Assembly (NCBI RefSeq): GCF_963678635.1
Contig: NC_087064.1
Span: 82,205,847 to 82,269,846, forward strand
Source of the DNA: Symsagittifera roscoffensis
Lineage: Eukaryota > Xenacoelomorpha > Acoela > Convolutidae
Reading direction: 5' to 3'
Length of the DNA: 64,000 nucleotides
Below the pieces are notes generated by a model. That model worked only from the letters and a program-made list of their open reading frames with translations, ran no database searches and was not told the DNA's origin. Each line of letters starts with the position of its first letter. Position 1 is the stretch's first letter. Position numbers and translations under genes: made by a program. Of the stretch, positions 29,856 through 41,895 are shown piece after piece.

Positions 29856-31982
29856 TTAGAAGTCGAATGTGTGCGCGGCTGCCACATTCCAGCCGATGAA
29901 GCGCGGCTCCATCCCTTCACTCCACTTCAACATTCTCTTTTCTGCATCACGAGCTGCTCCGATGCGAGGGGCAATGATGGGAGATGTGACTCCCAACAAC
30001 ATCCTCCTTATCGGTGGATATCGAGGGCATTGGTCCATCAGCGGCCTGGACCCAGATAGCCACGCTTGCTGGTTCTCTTTGGCGTGTGCATAGGCCTCTG
30101 GTAAGAGTGGCACTCCCATAGCCGCTCCCGTATCGTTTACTACTGGTCTTAAGTTCCAAAGCTTCGGGTTGAACTGGATATGAGAAAGTTCCTCACGGCC
30201 CATTCGGCATTTGAAGTGGTTGTTGAAATCCATCAACATCCAACCTGGCTCCGCTATTCTTCCGAACAGCCTATCGTCACTGGCCAGCCCTCTCAACTCA
30301 CTCTGTTCTACCCAGTTCAGCACGGAACAGTCCACGACTGAGACCAGGTTGACGTACAACACCGAATTCCTGTACGCCTTAACTTGTACATCCGGGAACG
30401 CAAAAGACATCACCGGTCCATACACCACTGTGACGAATTCCCTCAGTCCGTGGACCAGAGCCAACGGATCAACCCGCATCATGACAGCTAAGTCCGTCAG
30501 TAAGGGCATGCCACAATACTGCTTACTCTCGCCCGCATTCGTCGCCACCTTGTCCTCTCCCGTGACGCTTCTGTTCTGTTGTAAGAGGTATTGAAGCAGG
30601 AGAGTCCTCCAGTCTTTCATCTTCTTGAGCGAGGCGGTTTCCAACTGTGCATTGAACTCACGACTCGGTCCCTGTAGTTGTTCAGGGTAACGTAACAGCA
30701 CAAGCAAATCACCCAGTTGACCGTAGGTCAGAGTCAGGAGTCCATCCAATCTCAAATCGGCTAACGCTTGGGTGAAGAGATTCGCCGGCCCCTTCACGAA
30801 ATTTTCGTGACCAAATGTCACGTACAAGGCTAATACCAGGCCGATCGATAACTTCCTGATGTCTCTGACAAAACTCGCAATCAAGTTATGGGATGCCCTA
30901 GGATAGCACGTCGATAGGAAGGATGGCGTCCATCCCACTCCCATTCCTCCCAAGATAGCATCCGATCGTTCGTACTGTGCCCTCGTGGCTAGCACGTCAG
31001 CTTGGAACTTGTCCAGTGACATCTTGTTTACGTCCTGCATTAGTTTCAACATCATGCCCCCAGTTAACTCCCGGGCATCAAACAGGTCTTTCAGGTACAC
31101 GTGTATCTCTTTTATCACTGCCGGCGCGTGCTCGAACGCGTCCTCACCCAAGGTGCACAGCCTTGGTGACAAGTACAACCATATGTTGTTGTGCGGCTTC
31201 GTGCGCCTAGCCATTGCCATGAGATCTTCTTCGGCTGCTGTCATGTTCTTCCTGACTGTCATGCCCTGCTCATTCTCGGCCTGATCCATCTGTCTGAACC
31301 AGAGATCATCAGCCACCTGTTGTACTAACAGATGATCGTCATCCACCCCTGGTCTTAGTTTCAGCAATCTGGCAAAGTTGGACAGCTCCAACCCCAGAAC
31401 TTCATCTAGCACCAACCGAGTTGTGCTACAATCTCTGAACCCCTGTATGGCATTCGAAATGTCAGCCCAAACGGCGGGAAGCTCAGATCGGGACGGGTAG
31501 TAATTGTCCGGGTCCACTACTCTGTTTGGGGCAGGAATTATCACATTGAACCTCCCCTCTGCTATTGTTGTGACCATTGTATATACAAATTGGAGGGGTT
31601 CTGGTAATGCAGCGTACCCTGGTGACAATACAAAGATCACCTTCACCACATTCATGGTGAAGCGTTGTCTTGCTGCTGCCTCTAACTCAGCCATCGCCGA
31701 GAGCAGTGTCATTATCGCCTCCCCTATGGCCTCGTTACTCGGGATCGACCCATCCGTCAGACGTGACAATAAGCCCCTGCTTTGCAGATGATCATTTGAG
31801 CCTTCAACCACTATGACCTGCGGCTCCATACTGACCACCCTTCGCAAACTTATCATCATGCCGATTGCTTGTCCCCAGTCCAATTTAGGTGCCGTCAAAA
31901 AGATCACGTCGGGCCAAAAGAGAGAACGGGGAGTATAGAGATAATCGGAACTGGCCACGATCAGATACTTCGCAGCTTTCAT
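29856..31982 (-). pseudogene. Element 1 ORF3 fragment, 708 codons, with degenerate second SGNH-like region
   Basis: The frame is continuous with the SGNH frame upstream except for one TAG (32127-32129), where element 2 has a sense codon. Residues about 20-200 resemble an SGNH hydrolase core: WPDVIFLTA, GSNDHL (61-66) in place of GTND, a FVLSPGYA strand and a PAPNR turn. I cannot find a GDS serine, so it may be non-catalytic. Residues 200-708 match the left edge of the window in element 2 and belong to no family I know. There is no clear transmembrane segment, so an envelope role is not supported. Confidence 0.7.
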
Positions 31983-32126
31983 CTCTAAGGGATCGTAAGC
32001 AGCGAACAGGCCATCGCCTATTGGGGCCTTCAGTTTCCCATATCTCTGTTCATCTCCCTCTACCGTAGTCGTTCGGGGGTAGTCCCTTGAATATTCGCCA
32101 GGCGTCTGACCGGGTGGTTTAGCGAA

Positions 32127-33683
32127 CTACCTGTACATCTTATGATGCTTGTTATTGGGCTTATTTTCTGCCTGAAACTTGCCCCTTCGAGCAGGTGGCG
32201 TCAATTCCCGGGCTCTCTGTCGAACGTCCGTAAGGGACCGCGTGTTCAAGGGTCCAAAGGTATTGTCCTGAGACAACCCGTTTAAGTCTGCATGTCGGAG
32301 CGTAGTCGCAGAGCTGAACTGCTCCTGCTCTGCTAGCAGCCAATCCACGCCTGGTATCCGATACAATCGCGACACCGTGGGACTTTCTCCGCCAATCATT
32401 CTCATCGCGTCCTCCCGACACGTCAGGGTATTCATGTTCTGCTTCGTGGACACGTCCGTCTTATACTTTCCCCAATGACTAGGGTCTGATCGATTCCAAA
32501 GCAGCAGGCTGCCTGGTTCAATTCCTTCCGCAGGCACGGCGCTCGTAGACGATCCTGCTGCTGGAGCAGGGTTTGCCGTGGCGGGCGGATCGTTCCTCCT
32601 AGACACGGTCTGGGAGTTATTTCTGTTCTGAACCACTGATCTTCCGAGTCGGCTTTCAAGCGGTTGTGTTCTGGGAGGAGGAGCAGTCCCTAGCCTCTCT
32701 CTCACGTTTGAGCTCGGAGCGGTGGGTGCGGCTACAACCGTCTCCGTTGCCAAGGGCCCTAGGCGGTTGACGAGGGATTCGGGCACGCTTGCCCTTATTC
32801 TACTTCCTCCGGTCGTTGAACTGGTCCGAGCCAGAGAACTGGTCGCCCTCGACTCCTGCTCCATTTCTCTCAATTGCGTCTGAAATATATCATTCATCCA
32901 GTGTCTCCCTCGTTGGGTGTTGAAATGAATCCCATCTTTGGTAAGTGCAACATGATCAATCATGCGCAGCGTGTTTTCGATATCCAGAAGTCGCAACTCG
33001 CCAGGGTTGTTTCTCACCAGATTACGGATCATTTCATTCCACCGTGTCACGTTGCCGTTCATGAAATCTGCCACTGTGGTGCCCATCAGCGGGTTTTGTG
33101 GTATCGTGCACAGCACCACAAACCTGGGCCTGTACTTCTCCTTCAGTTCATTCAGGAGGCATACCAGCAGAGGCTCCCACTTGCACTCGGGGATCACTGG
33201 GGCTCTCGAGACGTCATTAGTTCCTAGCATTATCACCAGCGTATCCAGTTGATCCTCGCTTTGGAATTCCATCATCTTGATGACCTGAGCCAGTGAAGCC
33301 CCTCCAAAGGACAAGGTGGTTGTCTGACCATAGACGAAGATCTCATTCAGATCCCTCACCAAACTGTCTCCTATGATCAGGTGGCGACTCCCTGGGGGAA
33401 TCACCTGGTCGCTCGTAGCGGGGTTCCAGCTCATGTCATTCAGGCAAGTTCGAGGATGCTCCGCAGCTACTTGCGTGAACTGGTGCCGTGTCATCAGATT
33501 CTTCCTGATATCTACCACGCGGGACTTCTGATAGGTTCTGCCATGCGCAGTCCCCGAGGGCACCATCGTGTGGGGTGCTCGCTCCGAGCTATTTGACGAT
33601 TGATCACGACGCTGGGAAGGAACGATCCTACCCAATGTCCGCCCAGTGGTCCGGTTGATCTCCTCCATTGTCGCTCTGGCCAT
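32127..33683 (-). pseudogene. Element 1 ORF3 fragment with SGNH/GDSL hydrolase
   Basis: These 518 codons hold a full SGNH set: GDSLVR (Ser107), SFGGAS, GTND (Asn156) and KDGIHF (Asp250, His253). They align with residues about 290-880 of element 2's 892-codon ORF. The frame is open upstream of the listed Met and matches the element 2 sequence there (TIPDPSDT), so the true start is that of the 34476 frame; a frameshift near 33820 separates them. A TAG at 32127 interrupts the link to the 708-codon frame. The enzyme is probably an esterase of unknown substrate, with its reading frame now broken. Confidence 0.8.
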
Positions 33684-33810
33684 TTGGTTAAACGATTCTT
33701 GGAACTGAGGGGCGAGGTAAGTGTCAGAAGGGTCTGGTATCGTGAACCTTTGACTAGAAGCAGACAGTCGTGTCTGCTGAGGAGCCTCGGGCTCTCTCGA
33801 TACACACAGC

Positions 33811-34476
33811 TCATGCTCGCCAGGACTTCCCCATATACAGCTCCTTCAGGTGTTTGATTTCATCCTCCTTATAAGCCACCTGAAGATCTTCGTATTTCTT
33901 CTTCCATTCGTCTCTTTCTCGAGCTATTGCCCTATACTCCTGGAGTTTGGCACACAGCTCGCTCTGATCTTTCTCCTTCTTTTCCAGCGTCTCGATCGTC
34001 TCCGACGTCTGGATCTCTATCTCACTCACCCTCACTTTCTTCAAAGGAGGAGCAGCTGTAGGAGAGTTGACCGAATGTGACGGGCCTGGCCCATCACGTT
34101 GTCTCTTCGCTCCGATGAGTGGCTGCGCCGGTTGGACTGGTAAGGGCATCTCACCTAGCCGGTGGTCCCTCTGCTCACCTAGTCCTGGCTCACGAGCCAG
34201 GTCGTGGCCAGACATTTCTCCACGCCTCCATCTCATCAGTCGGTTTCGGCCTCTCTCGGCGGTCCCGGACTCACCGAAGGCCAACATCAACACGAATTCC
34301 GTAGGGCGATTCCCTCGACCCTCTCGTCCTAGTGCATTAAGGAGCGCGACCACAAACATCGCCAACCCCGGGTCTTCTCGTGTGAAATCACAATCGATCA
34401 GCCGCTGATAGATCTCGTCTAGAGTCGCTCCTAGACTCGCTGAGAGGAATTCCATGAGTTCGTTCGTGTCACCCAT
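33811..34476 (-). pseudogene. Element 1 ORF3 N-terminal fragment: helical domain and coiled coil
   Basis: The 221 codons align from the first Met with element 2's ORF3 (RLI..DF..EDP, NRPTE, MRWR.G..SG.DLA.EPGLG). A coiled coil follows at about 155-215. The frame stops after MGKSWRA because of an indel; the neighbouring frame continues the homology into the SGNH domain. This start is supported by conservation in both elements and by the splice-acceptor candidate about 90 nt upstream. Confidence 0.8.
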
Positions 34477-34948
34477 TTCTTATCGTGTTGATTCTTGCTG
34501 TCGTGTAGTGTCTTCTTGTGTCGTTTCGATTCAATGGATTCAATAAACAATCTTCGATCAATCAAGATCTAAAAAACAAGTCGCGACTTAGAACCATCAT
34601 TTTTGGATACAACATCATTCAATTCTTTAAAACTCTCCATTGAAATTCTTTTTTCAATTCTGGTTTAAAATTTTAGCACCAAGGTGGATCGTCCACCTCT
34701 ACCTTTGTCAGAGTAGCACGAATGTGCGCTGTCACCTTGATGACCTGGAGTACCCCAGGTCTATTATGACACAAACATAAAACATATCATAACAATAACA
34801 TAACATAAACACATAAACATCACACACCTATACTATCACATAAAAACATAATCCCTAATACTGTACCTAAAACCTAACCTAACCTAAAACTTGACTCCAA
34901 TTCCTATCGAATAACTTAATAAAAACCACTTATCGCCGAGCGCAATTC
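34477..34948 (-). other. Element 1 pol-ORF3 intercistronic region
   Basis: This 472-bp gap has no gene. It has AACATA-rich repeats around 34765-34830 and the candidate splice acceptor near 34569. It corresponds to 3806-4198 of element 2. Confidence 0.7.
34555..34582 (-). promoter_or_regulatory. Candidate 3' splice acceptor upstream of ORF3 (element 1)
   Basis: The sense strand reads CTTGTTTTTTAG (AG at 34570-34569) followed by ATCTTGATTGATC, matching the element 2 site. The surrounding gap is otherwise poorly conserved, so the match stands out. Confidence 0.55.
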
Positions 34949-34951
34949 TTA

Positions 34952-35431
34952 GCATATGCTCAGATAGTATTTTTTATGTAAGTAAACTTCTATGTCAGTC
35001 TCTGAAAATATCACATGTACAAGTGCGTACAACTCTCTCGGAAGTAGCTTTCCCCTATTAGGATCGTATACTGGCAACGAGAGAGAGGTCACTCCTCTCT
35101 CAACCAAAAAATCCTTAAGTCGAGTCAAGGCCAATACCAAGCTCTTTGGATCTACGTGTTGCCTATCAGTGGCCTTGGTAACCAGGAAACACAAATATTT
35201 CCCTGGTATCTGTGATGCAACAGGGGGCAGCGCTATCATCCCTCCCACACCAGGCCTCTGTTTCCACAAAAACTCGATATTTTTATACTCTCTCTTGAAG
35301 TCTGCCGCTAGTGCTGTTTTGAAGCTTACGTCCGCGGTTATCGCTATGGCGCACGTGCGTTCCGTGAGTATGAAATCGCTGTCCGTTATGACAATATTGT
35401 TCGAATAATGGTTCGGTAGATCAAAATAGGA
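34952..35431 (-). other. Macrodomain-like segment at the end of Pol (element 1)
   Basis: This is the same 160-residue arrangement as in element 2, with conservative changes only (for example VERGVTSLSLPVYDPNRG). Conservation in both diverged elements argues that the segment was functional. Confidence 0.6.
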
Positions 35432-35509
35432 TTCAAAGATTCGTCCAAAAGGTGGTTTTTTAGCATTCTCGCCCTCTGTCTCTAATTCTCCGGTTTCTCT
35501 TGCCGATTT

Positions 35510-35597
35510 CAATTTTTTTATTATCAGATTTTCGGTGTGGGTGAGTCCTACCCCCACTCCCCGGACAAAAATATCCATCGACGTCCCCGTCGATCGC
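35510..35597 (-). promoter_or_regulatory. Ultra-conserved pol block resembling the 3' polypurine tract (element 1)
   Basis: The block has 84 of 88 bases in common with 4763-4850, including TTTTTGTCCGGGGAGT in the sense direction. It is the best-conserved stretch I noticed between the two pol genes. Confidence 0.6.
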
Positions 35598-38020
35598 CCA
35601 AAGTCTAGGAGATCGAGGTTGGATTGTGGAACACGTAGAGGACCATCTGGGGCGACCCAGTTGGACTCGGTATTGTCATGACTGATAAATTTGACGCCGT
35701 CTCTATCGACGTCCTGAATCGTCAGGATCGTCTCTTTTGGATCTGTCGGCAGATCATGGAGCCATTCGAGCACGCGCAAGTTTGTTAGTTCCTGCTCATG
35801 AGTCTGTCCCGCATCTGGTTTGAACTCCACTTCCGGTTCTGATCGATCGTCGATCCAATCTTGATCCATATCGTTCACAAGGTCTATTTCTTCTAGCATC
35901 GCCACTTCGTTCAGTCCCACCAGCGAGTCTATGGCATCACTTACTACTATCCTGTCTATAACGAAGTCCTCGCCGTACGGATTGTACTTCTTCTGGTTTT
36001 TTCCTCTCTTGCTTTGGCGTGTTTCCATAGTGAGAGGAAAGTCAGGCTGTATTCCTTTGTCAATTTCGGTTTGTTCCGGGCAGTCCCAGTCTTCTTCGGC
36101 ATAAGGTAGAGTTTCATCGTCCACCTCTACTCGCTCGGTGAACTCGAGATCCAGTGGTAGATCGCAATCGTCCACCACCTCATTCCCGTCGTTCTTGTCG
36201 CGAGTACCCCTTTCATTCACTTCACAAGCAGGATCCACTATCAAATAGTCTCCCTCTTGCATGTCCGCTGGGATGCACCAATCCTCTGACGAGGCATTGT
36301 GTGGTTTGATATTCTCGTAATGAGCTGCTCTTCCAGTGCTCAATCGATAAAAACAACCTCCTTGGTGCACCTCTGTTATCTGAAATGGACCACGCCATTT
36401 CTTTAATAATTTCTTGGTTCCTTTTGGTGGAACCACTTCCTGGAACACCCAGACGTAGTCGCCAACTGAGTAGGCCTTCGCATCAGCTGTCCTTTTGTCA
36501 AACCTCCTTTTTTGTCTAATCTGCGCCTGTTGCGTATTCCTCCTGCATAAGTCATTGAGGTCCTGCTGTCTTCTAATAACATCCCGCACGTACGTTTGCG
36601 GTGCTGTCCTCTTCCCCTCATATTCAAGGTAGAAAAACGTCAACGGGAGCGCTTTTTCATGACCCGTTAACATCATGTGCGGACTTATTCCCGTGGTGGA
36701 ATGCTCCGTGCTGTTGTAAGCACCCATCACTTGCGGCAAGTGCTTGTCCCAGTCATCCATGTAACGCGAGCAATAGACTCTCAGCATGGATACCAGTGTG
36801 CGATTTTGCCTCTTGACTAGGCCATTCGTTTGCGGGTGATAAGTGGTCGAGTGGGCCTGCGCTACCTGCGACCTTTTCATCAACTCCTTCGTGAGATCGC
36901 CCACGAATGCTTTGCCATTGTCCGATTGGAACGTGATGGGGCAGCCATGCCTCGCTATCCACACATTTATCAGATGATCGCATGTTTCTTCCGCCGATGC
37001 TGTCATGCAGGGTGCTGCCTCCGCATACTTCGTAAAATGGTCGATCATTACCAGAACCTGATTATAGCCCGTTGCCGTCATGCAGATTTTCTGATGATCA
37101 ATTTGCACCACTTCGTTGAAACCTGACGACTCTATTGACTGTAGGGGGAACCTTAGCTTCCTGGGATCCTTCGCCTGCTGACATGACAGGCATGCTGCGA
37201 TCCACTTCTCACAAGCCTTCTTCAATCCCGGCCATTCGAATTGTTTCTGTATCCTGTTGTACACTTTGTCCACGCCTTGATGGCCCATCTGATCATGTGA
37301 GCGAAAGAGCAATTCGGTCTGGTACAACTGTGGTAACACTATTGAATTGTATTTATAGAGGACCTTGTCCTCCTTTTTCCGTTTGCAGGCTACGATTCCG
37401 TCCTTGTTCAGGTACAACAAGTCGTTTCGCTTCAGGTAGAATTGCTTCAGGATTTTGTAGCTGTCTTCTTCCAAATCTCCCTTGTCAGGTGCTCCATTCT
37501 CGATCCATCTCTTCAGACTGCTCGTCATTCTATCATTTCGTTGAGCCCTTAGGAGATCCGACAGCCTGTACCTGGCTTTCAAATACGTCTTCACCACGTT
37601 CATTTGCCCACTCATTATCTCCGGAGCATGAGCATCGTCCATCAACTTGACACACCATATCTTTTTCAAAGGCGTCGCTTCCTGCACAGATGGTTCCAGA
37701 TTGGTACGGAAGACCGAACCATGTGGCAGCAATCTGGTTGGGCGGTTCGAAACTGCTATCAGCTCGAGCTCGTCTGCGGCATTATCTACCACAGTGCCCT
37801 CTTCATCTGAGGTGTAGCTGTCCCTGTCTGGATCCTGATGTGTTTCTCGGTCCAGCCCACGCTGCTTCCAGTCTACCAATAAGGAGTGGATTGCGATCTC
37901 TGATATATCGGAATTGGAAGTTGTTTCAGACGTGTTGTCCCAGGACTGGGGTCCCGAGTCAACACTTGAGTTGACTGATTCTCCAACATCATACTCCAAG
38001 TTGTCTGAGATGTTTCTCGA

Positions 38021-38200
38021 CTCCCCGGACAAAACTCTCTCCATCGGTCGCTTTGAACCCGACTCCCCGGACAAAATTCTGCCCCTAGGTGGTCTAGTCA
38101 ACCTCTCCCCGGACAAGTCGTCCTGCACGGGCTCAACGGTGTCTGACTCCTCAGACGAGTCGCCCTTGACTGGCTCTAAGGTATCAGACTCCCCGGACAT
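38021..38200 (-). repeat. Four copies of the PPT core in the RNase H-integrase linker (element 1)
   Basis: Sense GTCCGGGGAG occurs at 38021-38032, 38063-38074, 38104-38115 and 38189-38200, with a decayed fifth copy near 38146. All encode SGE with the same codons, mostly as LSGES. Spacing is about 41, 41 and 85 bp. Confidence 0.75.
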
Positions 38201-41200
38201 TGTCTCGTCCACGGACGAACAATCTGGGCTCGGCTCGTATTCCTCTTTTGCATCCGTGAAGTGCACTCTACTCGTGAAGCTAGATTTCGACCTGATCCTG
38301 ACTTCCTCAGTAGTTTGGTTCTGATTCAGTGTTCCATATTCAGTGAACGAAGTTCTTAACAAGACCTCCTTCGGCATCGAGCTCACCAGCTGGTTGACAA
38401 TCGACCTGCAATCCCGTTCAACGCCTCGGCTGCGAATGGACACTGGCCTCTTCTCTGTTCTCTCGGTGACAGTCAACTGCTGCATGGTCTCCATCCTTTC
38501 ACGATCATGCCTATCCACTTCCCTGTCCAACAAGTCACGGAGTTTTCCCATGACGTCCGGCGCCACGTTCAACGTCCTGTTCAATAGAGCCATGCTGTTT
38601 ATACCCAGCCTGGTTAGTTCTTGCTGTACAAAGTTGGATCGGACTAGCAGATCCAACGGAACGGGCTCGCCTCTGGCTAAAAGCTTTATCTCCGCGGCCG
38701 TCTCCACTGGAAGGTCAGGGTGTCCGGGTATAGGATGCCCTGACTTGTCTAACCACCTAGTAAGTGGCAGCTTGTCGTAGGTTTCTTTGTCCAGAAAGGA
38801 AAACCCGTCTTTGATCTCTGATTGGTTAGCCTGTTTATCCTCGAGGCGCTCATAAAATTCTGTCTTTTTACTGAGGCTAACTGCGTTCTGATGCTTGTCA
38901 CGGGTACGGCGCACGATCCAACGACCAATATAACTTTGGTCCATCGAGTAGGTTTTAAACCAGGCAAGGGCACGATTATCCACACGTAACTTGAAGGGAG
39001 CACTCCCCAAGTAGGCCCTGTATTTTTCCACGAAAGTGATCACCGCAAACATCTCCGCTTTTGGTGCGCCGTACTTCATTTCAGTATCACTCAGGACTTT
39101 ACTCCCGTAGGCTATCGGACGAAGAACCGTTCTCCCGTTCCACTCCTGCTCCTGGTGAAGTATGCCCGATATCGCAACGACTGATGCATCCGTGTCCAGC
39201 ACGAACATCCCCTTCTCTGTCGGCATGCCGAGGACCGGTGCCTCGCAAAGTTCACGTTTGATGTTTTCAAATGAAACTTGCGCCTCATCAGTCCAGGTGA
39301 ACTTTTTGCCCTTGTTTCTCATCAACCTCTGCATGGGGTATATTTTGTCAGCATACCCCTTGATGAATTCTCGATAATAATTAGCGAATCCCAAAAAACT
39401 CATCAGCTGTGTATCTGTCTTAGGTGCCTTCCAGGTCAGCACCGCTTCAACCGCTTCGGGATCTGGTCTCACTCCATGTTTGTCAACCAGGCGGCCCAGA
39501 TACTTTATGGAATCCCTGAGGATTTCACACTTAGAGGGTTTACATTTCAGACCCGCCTGCTTCATGCAAGAAAACACCTCCTCCAACCTCTCTATGTGGT
39601 CTTCTAAGGTTGGTGTTGCAATCACGACATCATCGACATAACACATGATGAGATTCCCGTATTTCTTAGTGACGCTCGTGAGTGCCTGGGCCATCAGTCG
39701 CTGGAATGTGGCCGTCGCGTTGCACAATCCGAATGGCATCCTCTTCCACTGGAACAATCCCAGCTCACACGCGAAGCCTGTTTTCTCTCGATCTTGCTTT
39801 CTGAGTGGCACTTGCCAGAACGCAGAGCCCAAATCCAACGTCGTGAAGAACTTCGCGTCTCCCAGCTTGGATAGGCTCTCATCGATGCGGGGAATCGGGT
39901 ATGCGTCCTTTATAGTCACTGCGTTCAGATAACGGAAATCACAACAAAATCTGAGTTGTCCCCCTTTCTTTTTCGCTATGACCACGCCACAAGCCCATGG
40001 GGACTTCGACGGCTCGATCATGTCGTACTCCATTAACATCTCGATCTCCTTCCTACACGCTTCTGACTTGTTTGGGGTCATTCTTCTCGCCCCTTCCCTA
40101 TGAGGTACCGAGCCCTCTTCTATCTCAATCTCGTGCTCTACAAAATTGCAACAACCTATGTCAGCCTTATGTTTCGAAAAAACGTCTGCGTTCCGATTTA
40201 GCACCGCCCTGAGCGAATCTAGTTCCTTGTCTGATATTTTACCCTTCAGATGTTCTATTTCAGGTAGGACAGGTTTGTTCACTGCTAACTCTGCCTCCGT
40301 CGGTCTCTCAGGGAAGTTGGAACAACTGGACAGCCCATCATCTGTTTCCGACTTCATTGAAAACAATTTCCTCGAAGATTTCAATTCATTCACTCTTTTC
40401 ATTATACATTCTTGGTTCGCATGCAATGGACATTTAGTTACATCAAACTTTTTCAAGTTCTCCACACTCTGAAAGTCTGTGTTCAGAGGCAAAGCGTAGC
40501 CAAGTTTCTTTCCCCTCTGTATTGTCACTGTTGTTGCTTCTGTGTTCAATAACACACTCACACACAGTCCGCTCTGAGTGAGTGAGAAGCTTCTTCCTAA
40601 AATAGCCGAGCTTTTGCTGTTTGGATTTGGTACCAGACACACCTGTCTGTCATTGCTGAGTTCATTCAGGTTCCTCATCCTAAACGTCGCTACTACGGCT
40701 TGGTTTGGTATTAATCTAACTTTTCGATCCAGAAAAATCGGCACCTTGGCCTGATTAATTAAGATCTTATTAAGGGGTTTTTTTTCATACTTTCTCTCAG
40801 GATCCTTGATCCTAATCAATCCGTCATTGAGATCGATCGTGACGTCAAAGTTGCGAACGAAATCCCTTCCCAAGATGAACTGGTCGGATTCGTCCAAATT
40901 CTCTACTACTAGGAAGCTCATCCAAAGATGTCTTCCTCCGAGCTGCAGTGAAATGATCGGGGTTCGTCCGGTGACATAGATCGCTCCCTGATTGGCAGCT
41001 GCCAACCTGATGCTTGTCGGTATGAGATCCGACCTTTCGAAACCCATGTCAGTCCAAGTTTTGACTGGCATGACACTAACCACTGATCCCGTGTCTAGCA
41101 GTCCCTTTACTGAAAGTTGTCTGCCTTGCACGTCCAGAACGTGTGCGGCCAGATCGGCCTCACAACCAATATGCACCGCATCTTGTTCGAGCATCGCGTT

Positions 41201-41895
41201 GTGTCCGATTCGTCTAACCTTCAGCTCCTCTTGACCAATGTATATCCGGCCAATCTGATCGTTCGCATCAGTTATGTGAGCTTTCGTGTAGATATTGATG
41301 CCATCCATATTCATCAGGATCGGGTAAGGGCCATGGACATCGATATAATGTCCGTCCACTTTCATCAGTCTCGGACCTCCCGTTGTGAGCAGCGCTCGCA
41401 CTGCCCTGGAGTCCAGTTTGGGATCCTTCTCCTTCAGGTAGTCGGCATAGATGTCCAGGTGGACTAGTGTAATCTCGGATGGTTCACTCAAGTTCTTGAC
41501 CACCTGGTGCCCTGCGACTGAGATGATGGACATTATTTTGGTCCCCGCCTTCGTCATGCCGAAAGTCTTACCAGATATAACGTTCAGTTTTAGTCCCTGT
41601 TTCTTAGGTTCCTCTTTGTCTTCTGCTTTTGTCGTTTTACCCAGGACATTAAAACTTTCCCGAAGATCTATGCTCTCCAGCTCCGACCTTACCCATTGCT
41701 CCACTTCTTTCGTGGCTAGGTCCTGTTTGACATTCTGCAGCGCTGTCCTTGCCGCCAGGCCGTAATCCACCTTGAGTGGGCTAGACGACTCTGCTTCGAG
41801 GTTTGAGGCTACCACCTCGTCAGGCCATGTCCTAACCTTTTTGGTCGTGAAGGTGCTCGGTGTCGTCTCCTTTCTCCGAGATTCAGCCTCGTTCA

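Noticed and set aside
29856-31982. Envelope glycoprotein in ORF3
   Set aside because: No signal peptide, fusion-type segment or C-terminal membrane anchor was visible. The SGNH blocks point to an enzyme instead.
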